Below are positions 31,967-44,532 of a stretch of 64,000 nt of DNA, in pieces. The position numbers were made by a program, and so were the translations under genes. The notes beneath the pieces were generated by a model. That model was not told where the DNA came from and searched no databases. It worked only from the letters and a program-made list of their open reading frames with translations. Source of the stretch: Arabidopsis thaliana. Taxonomy: Eukaryota; Streptophyta; Magnoliopsida; Brassicales; Brassicaceae. Positions within the stretch are counted from its first letter, which is position 1, and each line of letters begins with the position of its first letter. The stretch is taken from assembly GCF_000001735.4 (NCBI RefSeq), contig NC_003071.7, forward strand, positions 17,521,443 to 17,585,442, read 5' to 3'.

Positions 31967-34033
31967 TTAGTTCACAGATAGCTTTTCACATAAAGATTGA
32001 TAAGCCACACTGCAGAGCTTGAACTTTGCTTCAGCCGCCTCCTGTTTTCATATAATCACATATTCAATAACACGAGAAATCAAAGAGAAACTTACATGGA
32101 GATTGAACAGAGAGGAGGAGATCTTATATCTTACCTTGGTAGAGCCTTGATGACGATCTGGATGCCATTTTAATGCACAAGTTCGATACCTGATATACAA
32201 AATAAAAGAGAGTTTGATGTTAAGTGGTGAGAAGATGAAAGATATATGTTAGGTTTTGTGTGTTGACATGCAGTGAAACTACTTACGCATGTTTGACATC
32301 TTTAAGGTTTAAGGGACCTGAGGGACTCAGGCCAAGTGCTTGTCTATGAGAAACTTGGTTTGGCTCAGACTCAGAGTCACTGGAGTCTGAAGTATAGTCT
32401 TCTTCTTCTTCATCTTCATCTAACCGATATTTCGATCTCCAAGACCTGTTAGAGTTGTTGGAAAACCTTGAAGAGTGATGCCGCCATCGAGGTTCATCCT
32501 CTTCATGAGTGAATGAAAAAGAGAAACCTCGGGATCCTCCAAAAGCAGTTCGGAATACATAGTCGACATCAAAGTCCTCATCAACTTCGCAAAAATCAAA
32601 ATTCCCTACACAACGGAACAAATGGTTGATATGAGTATGTAACCAAACAAAGTAGCACCCGTTGATTATACAAAAGGACAATAATACAATTTCAACGGCG
32701 AAGCACTTATTGATTGTGGATGCTTAATATAGGAACAGCACAGAAGTCAAAGAACTAAGTCCACAAATGAGCCAGGAATTTGGATAAGTATGTAAGCTAG
32801 TACTGGAAGCACAAGGTCTTTCTTTCAGGGGATGAGTCCGAGTTAAGGAAAATCAGGGAGTTGCTCAACAAAACTAGATTGAAGCCCACTAATAACACAA
32901 ATCCTATAGCATTAGCATTAATGGCCAAGAATCTAAAGAGGACACAAATTCTTGATTGTAGAAGCAGTGAGTAAATTACATGCCAAGAGATTTTCCTACA
33001 TAGTGTAGCCGTCAAATAGAAACAGAACTAAGACATTCACTTACTTTTACCCCAAGTGTAGGGGCCGTGTTTGTTATTCTGGTTTCCTTTGGGTTCCTTG
33101 GAGTACTGTTTTTTGAACCACGAGGTTTGCTTCCGGGATGAGGGACCATCGTCATCAAACTCATCATGCCAGCTCTGGAATCAAATAATTAGCCACAGCT
33201 TTGAGAGTTTTACAAATGAAAATCCCAAAAATGGCATAAACGAATGCACCTTAATAGAAAGAGCAGTAAGATACACTAAGTCACGCAGAAGAAACTAAAG
33301 CAGAGACATTACAGTACACTTGCATTCCCCTTTCAGTAACCCAAGATCCTTCCACTATATAACCATAAAACTTTCAGTATCAACTAGCTAAGATGTTATT
33401 TAAGAGCACATGAAGTGTTTTGTGAAGCTTAGCTACAAGAAGCTGAAACTTCGAAAGCGGAGAGAAACAACAGCTGAAAGCCAACAACAAAAGTGATAAG
33501 CATAGATGAAATAAATACCGTAAACATGTTTGCAGCAAAAGCATTGACATTACGCAATAACTCTTGCTTTTCCCTCATTCTTCTGAACCTCTTCTTGTGA
33601 ACATTTGCTTTCTGCAGATAAGTAAAAACCCAAAATCAGAAGACATATCCATCCACCTGTTCAAACTCTAAGTCTCTAAAACTAGTAAAAGGGTCGCAAT
33701 TTAGACAAGAAACCATCTAAAGTCCCAACATTTTGTCTACGGAAGCTAAAAGGAGATGCCAAGAACATGGTCATCGATCCCTTTCAATCTATCTCGATAA
33801 ACCCACTTAAAGAACAACACGAAATGACATCTATGAACCCAATGAATTGTCAAAGCACGAAAATTGAGCTGGCGAATCAATTAAAAAAATCAAAATTTAC
33901 GGAAAGTACTGACCGATTCCCAGGAAGTGCGACGTTTGCGTTCTAAGACAGGAGTTGAATGAAAAAACGCGGTTTTGAGCTGAGAAGAATAGCTTTGTGG
34001 TCGGAGAATCGCTGCTCTAATGGCGGCGTTCAT
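31967..34033 (-). CDS. J-domain (DnaJ-like) protein, proximal copy
   Basis: Six exons, 34033-33914, 33611-33519, 33174-33045, 32605-32287, 32189-32135 and 32041-31967, close to 263 residues, the size I recall for At2g42080. The N-terminus (RPQSYSSQLKTAFFHSTPVL) looks like a mitochondrial targeting peptide. The middle is acidic and aromatic, then Arg/Ser-rich (RWRHHSSRFSNNSNRSWRSK). The J domain is at the C-terminus, about residues 197-263: LGLSPSGPLNLKDVKHA, then HPD near 229-231, then FKLCSVAYQSL. HPD is the contact that stimulates Hsp70 ATPase, so it probably assists an organellar Hsp70. Placing the J domain last is unusual for DnaJ proteins but shared by the tandem copy. Confidence 0.86.
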
Positions 34034-35301
34034 CTCTGTGAGATCGGAGGAGAAAAGTTTGTGTCTTTTTCGCCGTTTTGCAAAGGAAGAAACCAAAAGC
34101 CGATGTGGGTAACGTGACTCGGGCTTGACTCAGTCGATCTGACCCGGAAAAGGGCATTTTAATATTTACCGCCGGTAACAACAATTTACTTTTCCTCTAT
34201 TTACTTGTTTATTTTCTCTGCCTCACGAATATGTTGATATCACCGCAAACAGAGTGAAACCACTTGGAAATTAGAATGATTTTTAATAGGCTAGAAAGGT
34301 TATAAATTAATTGTTTTTAATCGGTTAATTAGAATGTTTAATTTTAGTTCTAATGAGAAACATTCAATTTGAGTTACCCTCCAATACGTGTTTTTAGTTT
34401 ATTTTATTTTATTTTATAACAACTATCTATTTTATTTTATAAAAACTAAATTAAAATTAGTGAAATCTCAGTTCATTAATCAATATCCCCTTAAATCTTT
34501 CACATAATATATATGGAATTTGAAGATAATTAAAATCAAATCATTAATTAAGGGATTTCAAAACAAGATATGTCTTATTCATCTAGTATAATTTTGTTGA
34601 GTTAAATGAGTAACTTTTAATTTTTCAATAAATTGAAGCTAGTTTAGTTTTTATGTTAGTCTTTATAAGCTGAATTGGCACATTAATTCTCATTTCAATT
34701 TTGTTAGGTTGTTTTAGTTTTTATCAATAAAAAAAAAATCAAAGATTAGGAAAGAATTGCACTATTTGGAAGGCTAAAAAGTAAAAATAATGCAAATTTA
34801 CTTTTGTAGGAAAAAAAAAGAGAGTCCTACTTAGTGTAGGACATATGCCTCTTTTTAGTCTTTGCATGCCCTTTATAAGAGAAATTAACAAGGTCGTACT
34901 AGGATCTTGAAACACATTCTTGTTGGCGAGACGAGAGAAGGAAGAAGAAGAAGAACAAGACACAGAGAGAGAGACACCACCTTAATTTGAGAGTAAGATT
35001 CGTAACGATTGTTCCTCTTTGATCTCTCTCCAAGTTGATTTACCTTTTGCTATTTTTTTTGTTAAAACGGTTTTCGTTAGTAAAATAAAAGTGGATAATG
35101 TTTTTAATCAATAATGGATTACAAGCCAAAGAAACAAGTTTGTGATACAAATTGAACCCTTTTCTTCTTCCCCAAGTGTTTGTGATTTGATTTTGATTCT
35201 TACAGTTCTGCTGTTAATGCTGCGTTTGAACTTTTTTATGACTTAATTTTTTGTGGAAGCATTATATATGTTTACTTTAGATTATTTCGGCATCAGAGGA
35301 C
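34034..35301. other. Promoter and leader of ACT9
   Basis: AT-rich. From about 34560 to 35010 it aligns with 38030-38480 upstream of the next actin, so both came from one tandem duplication. CTTTATAA at 34871-34878 is the TATA candidate; a leader intron probably ends at about 35280. Confidence 0.65.
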
Positions 35302-36927
35302 ATGAAGCCTATCGTGTGTGACAAGGGACATGGAATGGTGCAGGTACGTTAAAAAGAAACACACTTTTTTTTTGGTTAATCGTTAAGGCTTCGATTGTTT
35401 TACTAAACACTATTTATGCGTTTATATTAAAATAAACCATATTTTGACCTATACTCTGGAGTATTTCTCGTGAAACGTTTTGTTAAGTGCCAATTAATTG
35501 GTGAAACATTTTGAAGGCGGGATTTGCTGGAGACGAAGCACCAAAGGTTGTGTTTCCATGTGTCGTGGGTCGTCCAAGAGATGGATTGAATCCGAACGAA
35601 TCTTATGTGGGAGAAGAAGGTCATGCCAACAGAGATATTCTCACACTTAAAGACCCAATGGAGCATGGTATCGTTAACAATTGGGATGACATGGAGAAGA
35701 TTTGGCACTATACTTTCTACAACGAGCTACGTGTGGATCCTGAAGAACACCCTGTACTTCTCACTGAAGCTCCTTATAACCCTAAAGCCAATCGTGAGAA
35801 AATGACTCAGATCATGTTTGAGAGCTTTGATGTTCCTGCTATGTACGTCTCCATGCAATCTGTTCTTTATCTCTATTCCAGTGGTCGTACCACAGGTAAG
35901 CAACCAAAATCCAAAATGTCATAAATTAAGAGAAATTAATATTTTGTTAGTTTATAAGCTTGGAGTCTCATAATTTAGCAGTGGATCTTGTTAGAACATC
36001 AAATGCAAACAGCGAATGTTGTTATATTCTAAAATGTGAATTTTTGCTGTTGAACTTTTTTGGTCACTATAATACACGCAAATGCATGAATTGCGTATTT
36101 GCGTGTGAAACAATCCATGACTTAATTACTATGTTAAGTTTCTACGTGTTTAGGTGTTGTGTTGGATTTAGGAGAGAGGGTGAGCCACACAGTTCCAGTA
36201 TACGAAGGTTACGCACTCCCACACGGTATACTTCGTCTAGACCTTGGAGGCCGTGACCTAACTGACTACCTCATAGAAATCATGACCGAACGTGGCTACA
36301 CATACACCACATCCGCCGAGCGGGAAATAGTCCGAGACATCAAAGAGAAGCTTTGTTACGTAGCACTCGACTACGAGCAAGAAATGGAGAAGACAACAAA
36401 GGGTTGGACAATCGATAAAACCTACGTGCTTCCCGATGGTCAAGAGATCACGATAGAAGCCGAGAGATTCATGTGCCCCGAGGTTCTTTTCCAGCCGTCT
36501 GTGATCGGAAAGGAATCTTCTGGTATTCACGAGGCGACTCGCAATTCCATCTTGAAGTGTCCTGTTGATACGAGGAGGGATATGTATGGTAACATTTTGA
36601 TGACTGGTGGCACGACGATGTTACATGGGATTAAAGAAAGAATGACCAAAGAGCTAAATGCACTTGTACCGTCGAGTATGAAAGTTAAAGTTGTAGTTCC
36701 TCCGGAAAGTGAGTGTAGTGTTTGGATTGGAGGCTCCATTTTGGCTTCTCTAAGCACCTTTCACCAGGTAAATAAGATGATATAAAATGTGGTTTTAAAG
36801 TTAATTAGTGTAAGTTTTTTGGGGTTGTTATAATCTAAATTTTTTGATGTCCATATTGCAGATGTGGATAACTAAGGATGAATATGAAGAACATGGAGCG
36901 GCGATTGTTCACAGAAAATGCGTCTAA
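35302..36927 (+). CDS. ACT9: Actin-9, divergent actin
   Basis: Four exons, 35302-35343, 35517-35895, 36154-36767 and 36862-36927; 366 residues without stops, about ten fewer than typical plant actin. Body motifs are kept ([55 protein letters not shown], end HRKCV). Both nucleotide phosphate loops are changed: DNGTGMVK of the neighbour is DKGHGMVQ here, and DSGDGVSH is DLGERVSH. The codon aligned with the neighbouring actin start is ATT (35284-35286), so translation can begin only six codons later at 35302. ACT9 (At2g42090) has been listed as a probable pseudogene in the Arabidopsis actin family. The intact frame with altered ATP contacts suggests relaxed or changed constraint. Confidence 0.9.
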
Positions 36928-38768
36928 GTTTGTTAGCATATCATGTATACCGAGATTCGTCCTGGTGATGAGTGCTCTTTGTGCTTTCTTCTTAATTTAG
37001 AGTCTTTATTTTGGTAAATAAATTGTTATTTTGGGGGATTTTATAAATCTGATTATTTTGTTTTCATAACTTAATTATGTTGGCGTTGATATAATGGTCA
37101 AAACTATGAATATATACTATGAATATATTTAAAATTTCGTTGGCTCTGAGTAGTCAAAATGTGGTTCAGTTGCCGATTTGGATTCAAATCAACGAGCCAT
37201 TTAGTTCTCTGTAATCGCATAACTCCTAATATGCCAAAGCTTTACCATTATGGCGAGAAAGAAATGGCCGTATAGCATCTTCGTGGGCATCACACACAAC
37301 ATTTCATCTCTCTCAGACAATTGTCAGGTTTATCCACAAATGTCTCACTTGGCTATATTATCAACAAGATCAAAGTATGGTAGTGATCTGATTATGCATT
37401 GACTTTCGACCTGAGTTTGACGAAGGATTACAGGGTTCAGAAGCACCTATGTTTTTTTATCCTCTGTTTTTGGCCTATTATACTTACAACTTTACCAAAT
37501 CCTTTTCCTTCACTTTTTTCTAAAATATGTCTTTAGTTGATCAATAAATTTAACCAAAAATATGTATTCTCAAAAAATGATTCAAAAACTTGTTCCAAAC
37601 TGCACTTTATTCTACGGGTCAAGCTATGAGATTTGCTACATACTAGCATTTTCAGAAATAAAAAGATCTCTTAATTCTAAACAATCTCCTTCACAGTTCA
37701 CATTACATATGGTTACATATACTATAGTACCAATTTTAATTCTTAATATCTTAACATATTTTATTAAAATAATTATTTTGGTTTGATTCAATCATAATAG
37801 TTAGAATTTACTTTGTAATTAGAATTATTAAATATGAGTCACCATTTAATTAACCTTAACTAAATTTGAAATCATAAATCAAGAAACATATATATGAAAT
37901 TAGAGACTATTTAAATTCAAATCATTGATAAGTTAAATTATATGAAATTAGAATCTAATTAAACTATTACACTATACATGGTTGATGGTTTTCTAGTTAC
38001 ACATGGCGCATTGTTATTCATTAATATTCAAAAAAAGTATATCTTACTCATTTAGTATAAGATTGTTTTGGGTTAAAATGGTAACTTTTTATTATTTTCA
38101 ATAAAGTAAAGCTAATCTAGTTTTTATAAAGATACAATGATACATATTATGACATATATAGTATATATACTATATAGGGCAAGGTCGGCCAAAACATGCA
38201 AGCAGTAGCGCTGAGTTGGCTCATTCATATCATTTTAATTTTGTTAGATTTTTTCTTTTTACATACATAATTTATAATCAAAAATAAGAAAAAATTCAAA
38301 AGATTAGGAAAAATTGCACTTATTTGGAAGGGGGAAAAAATTGACTCCTACTAGTGTGGGACCCATGTCTCTTTTTCCATGCTCTTTATAAACGAAACAA
38401 AGCGATAGGATTTTTGTCAGAAGGATTCTTGTTGCCGAGACGAGACAAGGAAGAAGAAGGAGAAGAACATAATTTTTGAACGTAAGAGAACGATATTCTT
38501 TAAGTGATTTTTTTTTTGTTGTCACTGCAGCGATGTTTGCCATTGCAATAACTAGGGTTCTTTTCTAACACCATCCGTTTGTAGTTATTAGGTATATATT
38601 TCGAGCTAATTTATCCTTAAACATAAGAATTAACATGATCTCTGTATACGATATCTGTTTTTTTCCGAAACTGATTGTTATTTAGTTGTGTACGTTTTGA
38701 AGGTATATAATGATAATAATTTTGAAAACCAATTTTTTGAAACATGCATGATATGTATACTCTAGATA
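36928..38768. other. Intergenic between ACT9 and the next actin
   Basis: Very AT-rich. The half next to the second actin repeats the ACT9 promoter with an extra segment of about 80 bp at roughly 38130-38210 (containing TATATAGTATATATACTATA). CTTTATAA at 38384-38391 is the matching TATA candidate. Confidence 0.6.
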
Positions 38769-40503
38769 ATGTCGGATCTAGGTGACGAATCCGTGGCTAT
38801 CGTGTGTGACAATGGAACTGGAATGGTCAAGGTAAGGAGAAACTAAAAACACTCTTTATTAATCTGTAATGCTTTTTTTTTGTTTGATGAAAAATCTATA
38901 ATGCTTCCTTTGTTTCAAACACTATTTACGCATTTGCTTTGCGTTTACATTTAAATTTTTTCAAAAAGTTAAGAAAATAAAATATTTTGCAAAGTACTGA
39001 AAACGCCAAAAAAAAAAAACTTTTTCTATTTCCCGTTTTCATTTACGAATACCAAAAGATTTTTTCCTTTATGTACTTCCGGTTGGGCAATAATGAGTTA
39101 GAAAAATGTATACTAAATATAAACGTAAGCAACCAATCAATGTATATTGTAGACCTAAATCCTAATGATTGGTAAAACATTTTGAAGGCGGGATTCGCTG
39201 GAGACGATGCACCAAGAGCTGTGTTTCCAAGCGTTGTGGGTCGTCCACGACACAGGGGAGTGATGGTAGGAATGGATGAGAAGGATACCTTTGTGGGAGA
39301 CGAAGCTCAAGCCAGGAGAGGTATTCTTTCACTTAAATACCCAATCGAACACGGTGTTGTTAGCAATTGGGATGACATGGAGAAGATTTGGCACCATACT
39401 TTTTACAATGAGCTGCGTTTGGAACCTGAAGAACACCCTATTCTTCTCACTGAAGCTCCTCTTAACCCAAAGGTCAATCGTGAAAAGATGACTCAGATCA
39501 TGTTTGAGTCATTTGCTTTTCCTAGTATGTATATTGGTATTCAGGCCGTTCTCTCTCTCTATTCCAGTGGTCGTACCACAGGTATGTAATATCGTTCACA
39601 TGCAAAATCTTTAAATATATATATTTTTTTATATAAATGTGATTTTTATGAAAATCTTGAAATGTGATTTTTTTTTTTGGTAATAACAATGGTCCTAAAT
39701 CTGTTAAATTTCTGCGTGGTTAGGTATTGTGTTGGATTCAGGAGATGGTGTGAGCCACACAGTTCCAATCTACGAAGGTTATGCACTCCCGCATGCGATC
39801 TTGCGTCTAGATCTAGCAGGCCGTGACCTAACCGAGTATCTGACGAAAATCATGATGGAACGTGGCTACACATACACCACATCCGCCGAGCGTGAGATAG
39901 TCCGAGACATCAAAGAGAAGCTTTGTTACATAGCTGTTGACTACGAGCAAGAAATGGAGAAGGCTACAACGAGCTCGGCAATCGATAGAACCTACGAGCT
40001 TCCGGATGGTCAAGTGATCACGATAGGAGCTGAGAGATTCAGGTGCCCTGAGGTTCTTTTCCAGACGTCTTTGATTGGCATGGAAACTTCTGGTATTCAT
40101 GAGACGACTTACAATTCGATCATGAAGTGTGATGTGGATATAAGGAAGGATTTGTATGGAAACATTGTGTTGAGTGGTGGCACGACGATGTTCCCGGGGA
40201 TTGCAGATAGGATGAACAAAGAGATCAATGCGCTTGCACCGCCTAGTATGAAGATAAAAGTTGTGGCTCCTCCCGAAAGGAAATATAGTGTTTGGGTTGG
40301 AGGCTCCATTCTGGCTTCTCTAAGCAGCTTTGCACCGGTACATATGATAATATTATTAACTGTTTTATAAATTTAACGTGCGTATAGATATCTCTTTTTG
40401 GTGTGTTGTAATGTAAAGTTGCGATGTCTATATGCAGATGTGGATTACTAAAGCTGAGTATGACGAACAGGGAGGGGCGATTGTTCACAGGAAATGCTTT
40501 TAA
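38769..40503 (+). CDS. Actin (At2g42100-type)
   Basis: Four exons, 38769-38831, 39188-39581, 39724-40337 and 40438-40503; 378 residues. Intron positions are the same as in ACT9. Both phosphate loops are canonical ([13 protein letters not shown] and DSGDGVSH), as are [13 protein letters not shown] and [13 protein letters not shown]. The protein should bind ATP. Differences from ordinary vegetative or reproductive plant actins include the N-terminus [16 protein letters not shown], and FAPMW at the last exon junction where actins usually read FQQMW. I recall At2g42100 as an actin-like gene of unclear expression. The leader carries an intron ending at 38766. Confidence 0.88.
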
Positions 40504-40791
40504 GTTTATAATTTAGCAATTCTAAATCATGATGGTCATCATGTTCTTTAATTATGCTTTCTTTTTAATGCTTTGTTTAATTTGGTGAAAACTTGTAATG
40601 GGAGATTTCAAATATATCTGATTTTTTAAATATATTTCTATGTTTGGTCAAAAGAGCAAAGGATTTCGTGATTTGAGTTAAAACGGAAAAAAAAAAAAAG
40701 AAAAAAAAAGACGAGAAAGATGTAACACTAAACGTGAGAATAATACAAACGAATGTAAAATAGTGAGAAAAGAAAAAAAGATTGAAAAAGC

Positions 40792-41290
40792 TTAAACGAC
40801 GTCGTTGGTGAGACGCCTGTGTCTGTTATAATGCTTCTCGATGAAAACTCTTGAAGCTCCTTCCATTGTTTTACGCCATGTCTGACCAATTAGAGCAGAG
40901 TATGATTTTAAAAATAAAGAAATTTACAAATCAATTAATGGAAATTGGATTCAGTAATTATTATACCTTGCCGATGGTTCTGACGAGAGACTTGTTCCTG
41001 AGATGTGATTTTCCAGAAGCAAGCTGCCGGATAAACAGAGATCTCCGTTTACTCGCCGGGGCAAGCAAGAGCCGTTTCCTCTCCACTAAGCCACTAGTGT
41101 TACTTTCGATGTCAACGCCCTTCTCTCGAGAAGAACTCTTAGCTGATTTCTTCCGGCGTTTCGTTGACTTTGACGACTCGTCGACGTCGTCAGGATCGGC
41201 GAACTTACGGAGCAATTCGTCGGAGGATTTCTTGTTCACGTGAGTGATTTTCGTCGGAATAGTAGTCTCTGTGATAACAACAAGATCCAT
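40792..41290 (-). CDS. Small basic protein of unknown function (At2g42110-type)
   Basis: Two exons, 41290-40967 and 40881-40792, give 137 residues. It starts MDLVVITETTIPTK, then has a Ser/Lys/Arg-rich middle (STKRRKKSAKSSSREKG), a likely nuclear localisation signal, and a conserved-looking end in the second exon (TWRKTMEGASRVFIEKHYNR then HRRL). I recognise no domain. An exact E2F site lies 119 bp before the ATG, so S-phase or proliferation-linked expression is a testable guess. It is convergent with the actin upstream and shares its far side with the 3-prime end of POLD2. Confidence 0.78.
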
Positions 41291-41408
41291 ATTCTCGGTA
41301 ATGTAAGAAAGACAAGTAGTGAGTGAGAAATTGAGAGAAAGAGAGGATTAAAGTGTTAAGTGTAGAAGATGAAACTGTTTTGCGTTATAAAGGAAAGGTT
41401 AGGGAAAT

Positions 41409-41416
41409 GCGGGAAA
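41409..41416 (-). promoter_or_regulatory. E2F site upstream of the small basic protein
   Basis: GCGGGAAA on the plus strand, that is TTTCCCGC reading toward the gene, fits the E2F consensus TTTSSCGC and sits 119 bp before the ATG at 41290. Confidence 0.55.
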
Positions 41417-41839
41417 ATGGACCGTTGGAGAATATAATGCGTTACATTATTGCATTTAATTAATTTTATAATGTAATAAGTGTGGATGGATATAGCCGTT
41501 GAGAAGAGAGAGAGAGACATTTGCATGAGATTCTGTGCACTTGTTGCTTTTTTTAAGATTATTTTTGCAGTCTTTTCACGTTCTTCTGACCAACGACCAC
41601 GACACTATCTGGTCGGCCCTTTTTGTCCTTTATGTGACTACCTAAGAACTCGTGTCGAGATTTTTAGAAAATTAGGACAAAACAATGAGCATTACCAATA
41701 TATCCAAAGATTTGGAAGTTCCACTCAAGAAAAAGGATTTTTAACAAACATTTGGTTAGAACATAGGAGTGTGTTACTGAAAAAGCTCAACATTACATCT
41801 TCAAGACAGGAAATAATCTACCAAAGTAGCAACTCAATG

Positions 41840-44523
41840 TTATGATTGGTTTATCTGAGTGCTAAAGCTTAAAGTGTGACATTCCAGATTTCTTAGGTTC
41901 ACCTGCGAAATAGACATGGTGATTTTGAGATTTAGAATCTGCAATCTATGAGGGTAAATGGTCTCAAATTCTGCTCAAATTTTAAACTCACCGCAACAGC
42001 AATACCGGTCTCACAGAACTTAGGAATGCAGATCAACCGGACAAGCTGCCCTTCTGACCCTGCAGCATTCATATTTACCCAAGAAAAGTTAAAGCCTGAT
42101 GTTTGACAAAAGAGAATGTTATTTCTAATCTCTGTGTAAGGTGCTTTTACCCTTTATCAAACGGTTGTCATATTTATCTTGATTCCCGACGAAGTAGACA
42201 TGCGGGCAGGTTTCAATCAAGAAAGGGTCTCTATCGGTGAAAGGATAACAACCTGTACGCAAGTGAATCAAAACCAAATAGAACTCAAAGGATCATTTTT
42301 TTATGGGCTTAGTTCAAAAAAGTAATCTTGCAGGGCAAGGAGAATTCTTACCGAGTGTATTAGGTGCAGTTGGGGCAAGATGTCTCCACCTCAGCGTTCT
42401 TTCCACAAAATCAAGCTTGCTCTTAGCCTCTGAGTACTTGCCAAGGTCATCGATGTTCTGACCAGAAGTTCCAAGAAATCTGCAAAATGCCCCCATATGA
42501 GGTTTTCAGTCAGATAAACCCAAGAATTTTATCGTTGTAAAATCAGAGAGATTGTATTCAACTATTAATAATAATCATACCTGATATTATCGACATCAAA
42601 TGAGTGAGGATTTGTACATGATCTGAAGGTGTTATAAGGTGAAGATCCAGGGAAAAGACATCTATTCAGAGGCTGAACAAAAGAGAAGGGCCTATGAATC
42701 AGAGTTATCGATACAAAATGCGGGATTTTGAATGTTTCTTATGTATTTGCAGACCTGCTGAGGCAATGCGAAGTTAGCTGGATCATTCGTGCCTGGCATG
42801 ATATCTACTGAAACTCCTGCAGCTATCTAAAAACAATCCACAAAAAAAAAAACAGGAGTTTGAACTTTCATCTCAATAGATATCGATAACACACACGTAG
42901 ATCCAGTTAACTGACCTGGCTTAACATGATATCAAGCTCTTTGATGGGCTCATACAGTGTCGATTGATCTTTCGAGGCCAAGTTCTACAAAGATCAACCA
43001 ATAAAGATCATAAGACATAACTGGGGCAGATAATTACTGGAACTGTATCTGAGAATATATCAGCAACAAAAGTTATAAGTACCTGGCCATTAATGAGTTT
43101 GCGGGGAAATTCAAAAGAGTTTCCAGCAATTACTACATGAACTATCTGTGCTGCAAGGCCTTGTTCCTGTTCAAACCATAAAGTATAAATTAAGGAAAGA
43201 AATATGTTGAACAACCTGCAAGTTAAGAGATTTGAACCTCCTCATCTCCGAGATGCCCAGTTATATGGTCAACAAGAAGCTGAAACTGCAGGGGATTAGC
43301 CGATTTGCTTCCAATACAAAGGCCCGACAATAACACGACATATTTATCTTCCTCTGCAGATGCAATATGGATGTATCATGAGAGATTGCTTATAGAAATG
43401 ATTGAGCCATGAGGTTAGCAAAAGGAAGAGAACATAGCTAGACTTACGTAGATCGATAGGCCGCTCAATCTGAGGTGGTAAACCAGCTTCTAGTACATCC
43501 TCAACAAAGAATTCACCAGCATTAGTTTCCTTCCCATGCAGTGCAACAACAACACCTACAATGCACGGGAGGCTTCAACGTTAATTTTCTTAAAGAACCC
43601 ATCTTTTAAGAGAGGAAAGCTTGATCAAAATCTCTAAGATTTGCCACATTGTAAAGAAGGAAAAAATCATACAGTAAAAACAGTAAGAACCCATTTGCAA
43701 TACCTGTCACATAAATCGCAGGTGAAAGTGCGGAACCAGCAAGCTTAACTCTCCCACTCTCGTCTTCGAGGATCAGATTATCATCAGGATGCATAAAGTT
43801 ATGTGGTTTAACAAGCGGAGTAACTGACCTCTGCATTATGTTAAATATACTCAGATTGATTCAGCATAGACATAGCTCAAAAAAACAGTAGAGGTTAATA
43901 AAAACCAACCTCTTTAGAATATTCATCGAGAACACAAGGTTTAAGCTTCATGTGTTTGAACAAGGTTCCCACAATTATGCATTCTTTTCCTTTTTCAAGT
44001 CCCAAAACCTTACACACTGCAAAAATGAAATTCACATTCAGATCTATAATTTAAACAATACTAGCAATCTTTCTCAACTGTAATCCATAAGATAGCAAAA
44101 ATCCCTAAAAATCACTGATTTCACCTAATTATATCTAACCCAAGAAAATTCTCAAAAACTGCTCTTCGTTGTTGTGCTAAATATGAGAGAAACAAAAGCA
44201 CTGACCAGGCAAATGAGATTTCCAAGTAGGAGCAAGAGAGTAGAGAAGTGTTCTCATGAGATGAAGACGAGCAAAGTAAATCTGACTGTATTGCTGACCT
44301 CTGTACATCTCCTTCTGTATCTCGAATCTCTCATCCTGCTTCAATTGCAAAAACTCAGAATCAGATAACAAACCCTAGCCCGTACACTTATAAGTAGAAA
44401 CAGTCACCACCACGAATGATTACATTTGTCTTTCACTACAAGTCGATAAAGTAATAGAGTTCGTACCAGCGAATTGTAATCGGATTGCTTCCTTTCGTGA
44501 ATTTTCTCGGAGTCGATTTCCAT
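41840..44523 (-). CDS. POLD2: DNA polymerase delta small (B) subunit
   Basis: Fourteen exons: 44523-44467, 44335-44206, 44016-43910, 43830-43704, 43555-43448, 43353-43238, 43166-43083, 42984-42916, 42826-42755, 42672-42581, 42479-42352, 42252-42151, 42059-41992, 41902-41840. They total 440 residues, matching At2g42120. An OB fold (LAGSALSPAIYVTG in exon 4) precedes the inactive calcineurin-like phosphoesterase fold of B subunits (LLSGLCIGS, later VSVDIMPGTNDPAN, CYPFTDRDPFLIETCPHVYF). The subunit bridges the catalytic POLD1 to accessory subunits in lagging-strand replication and repair. Exon 2 was started at 44335 after CAG to reach the known length; starting at 44338 would add one Gln. An E2F site touches the ATG. 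Confidence 0.94.
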
Positions 44524-44532
44524 GGCGGGAAA
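44524..44532 (-). promoter_or_regulatory. E2F site abutting the POLD2 start codon
   Basis: TTTCCCGCC immediately precedes the ATG on the minus strand (GGCGGGAAA on plus). It matches the E2F consensus, and POLD2 is the kind of S-phase gene E2F activates. Confidence 0.65.

Noticed and set aside
36320-36327. Exact GCGGGAAA (E2F core) in the ACT9 coding exon
   Set aside because: Inside codons GAG-CGG-GAA-ATA far from a start site; kept as an example of a chance match.
41480-41845. 121-codon plus-strand open frame
   Set aside because: It starts without ATG, overlaps the POLD2 last exon antisense and its 3-prime flank, and resembles no family.
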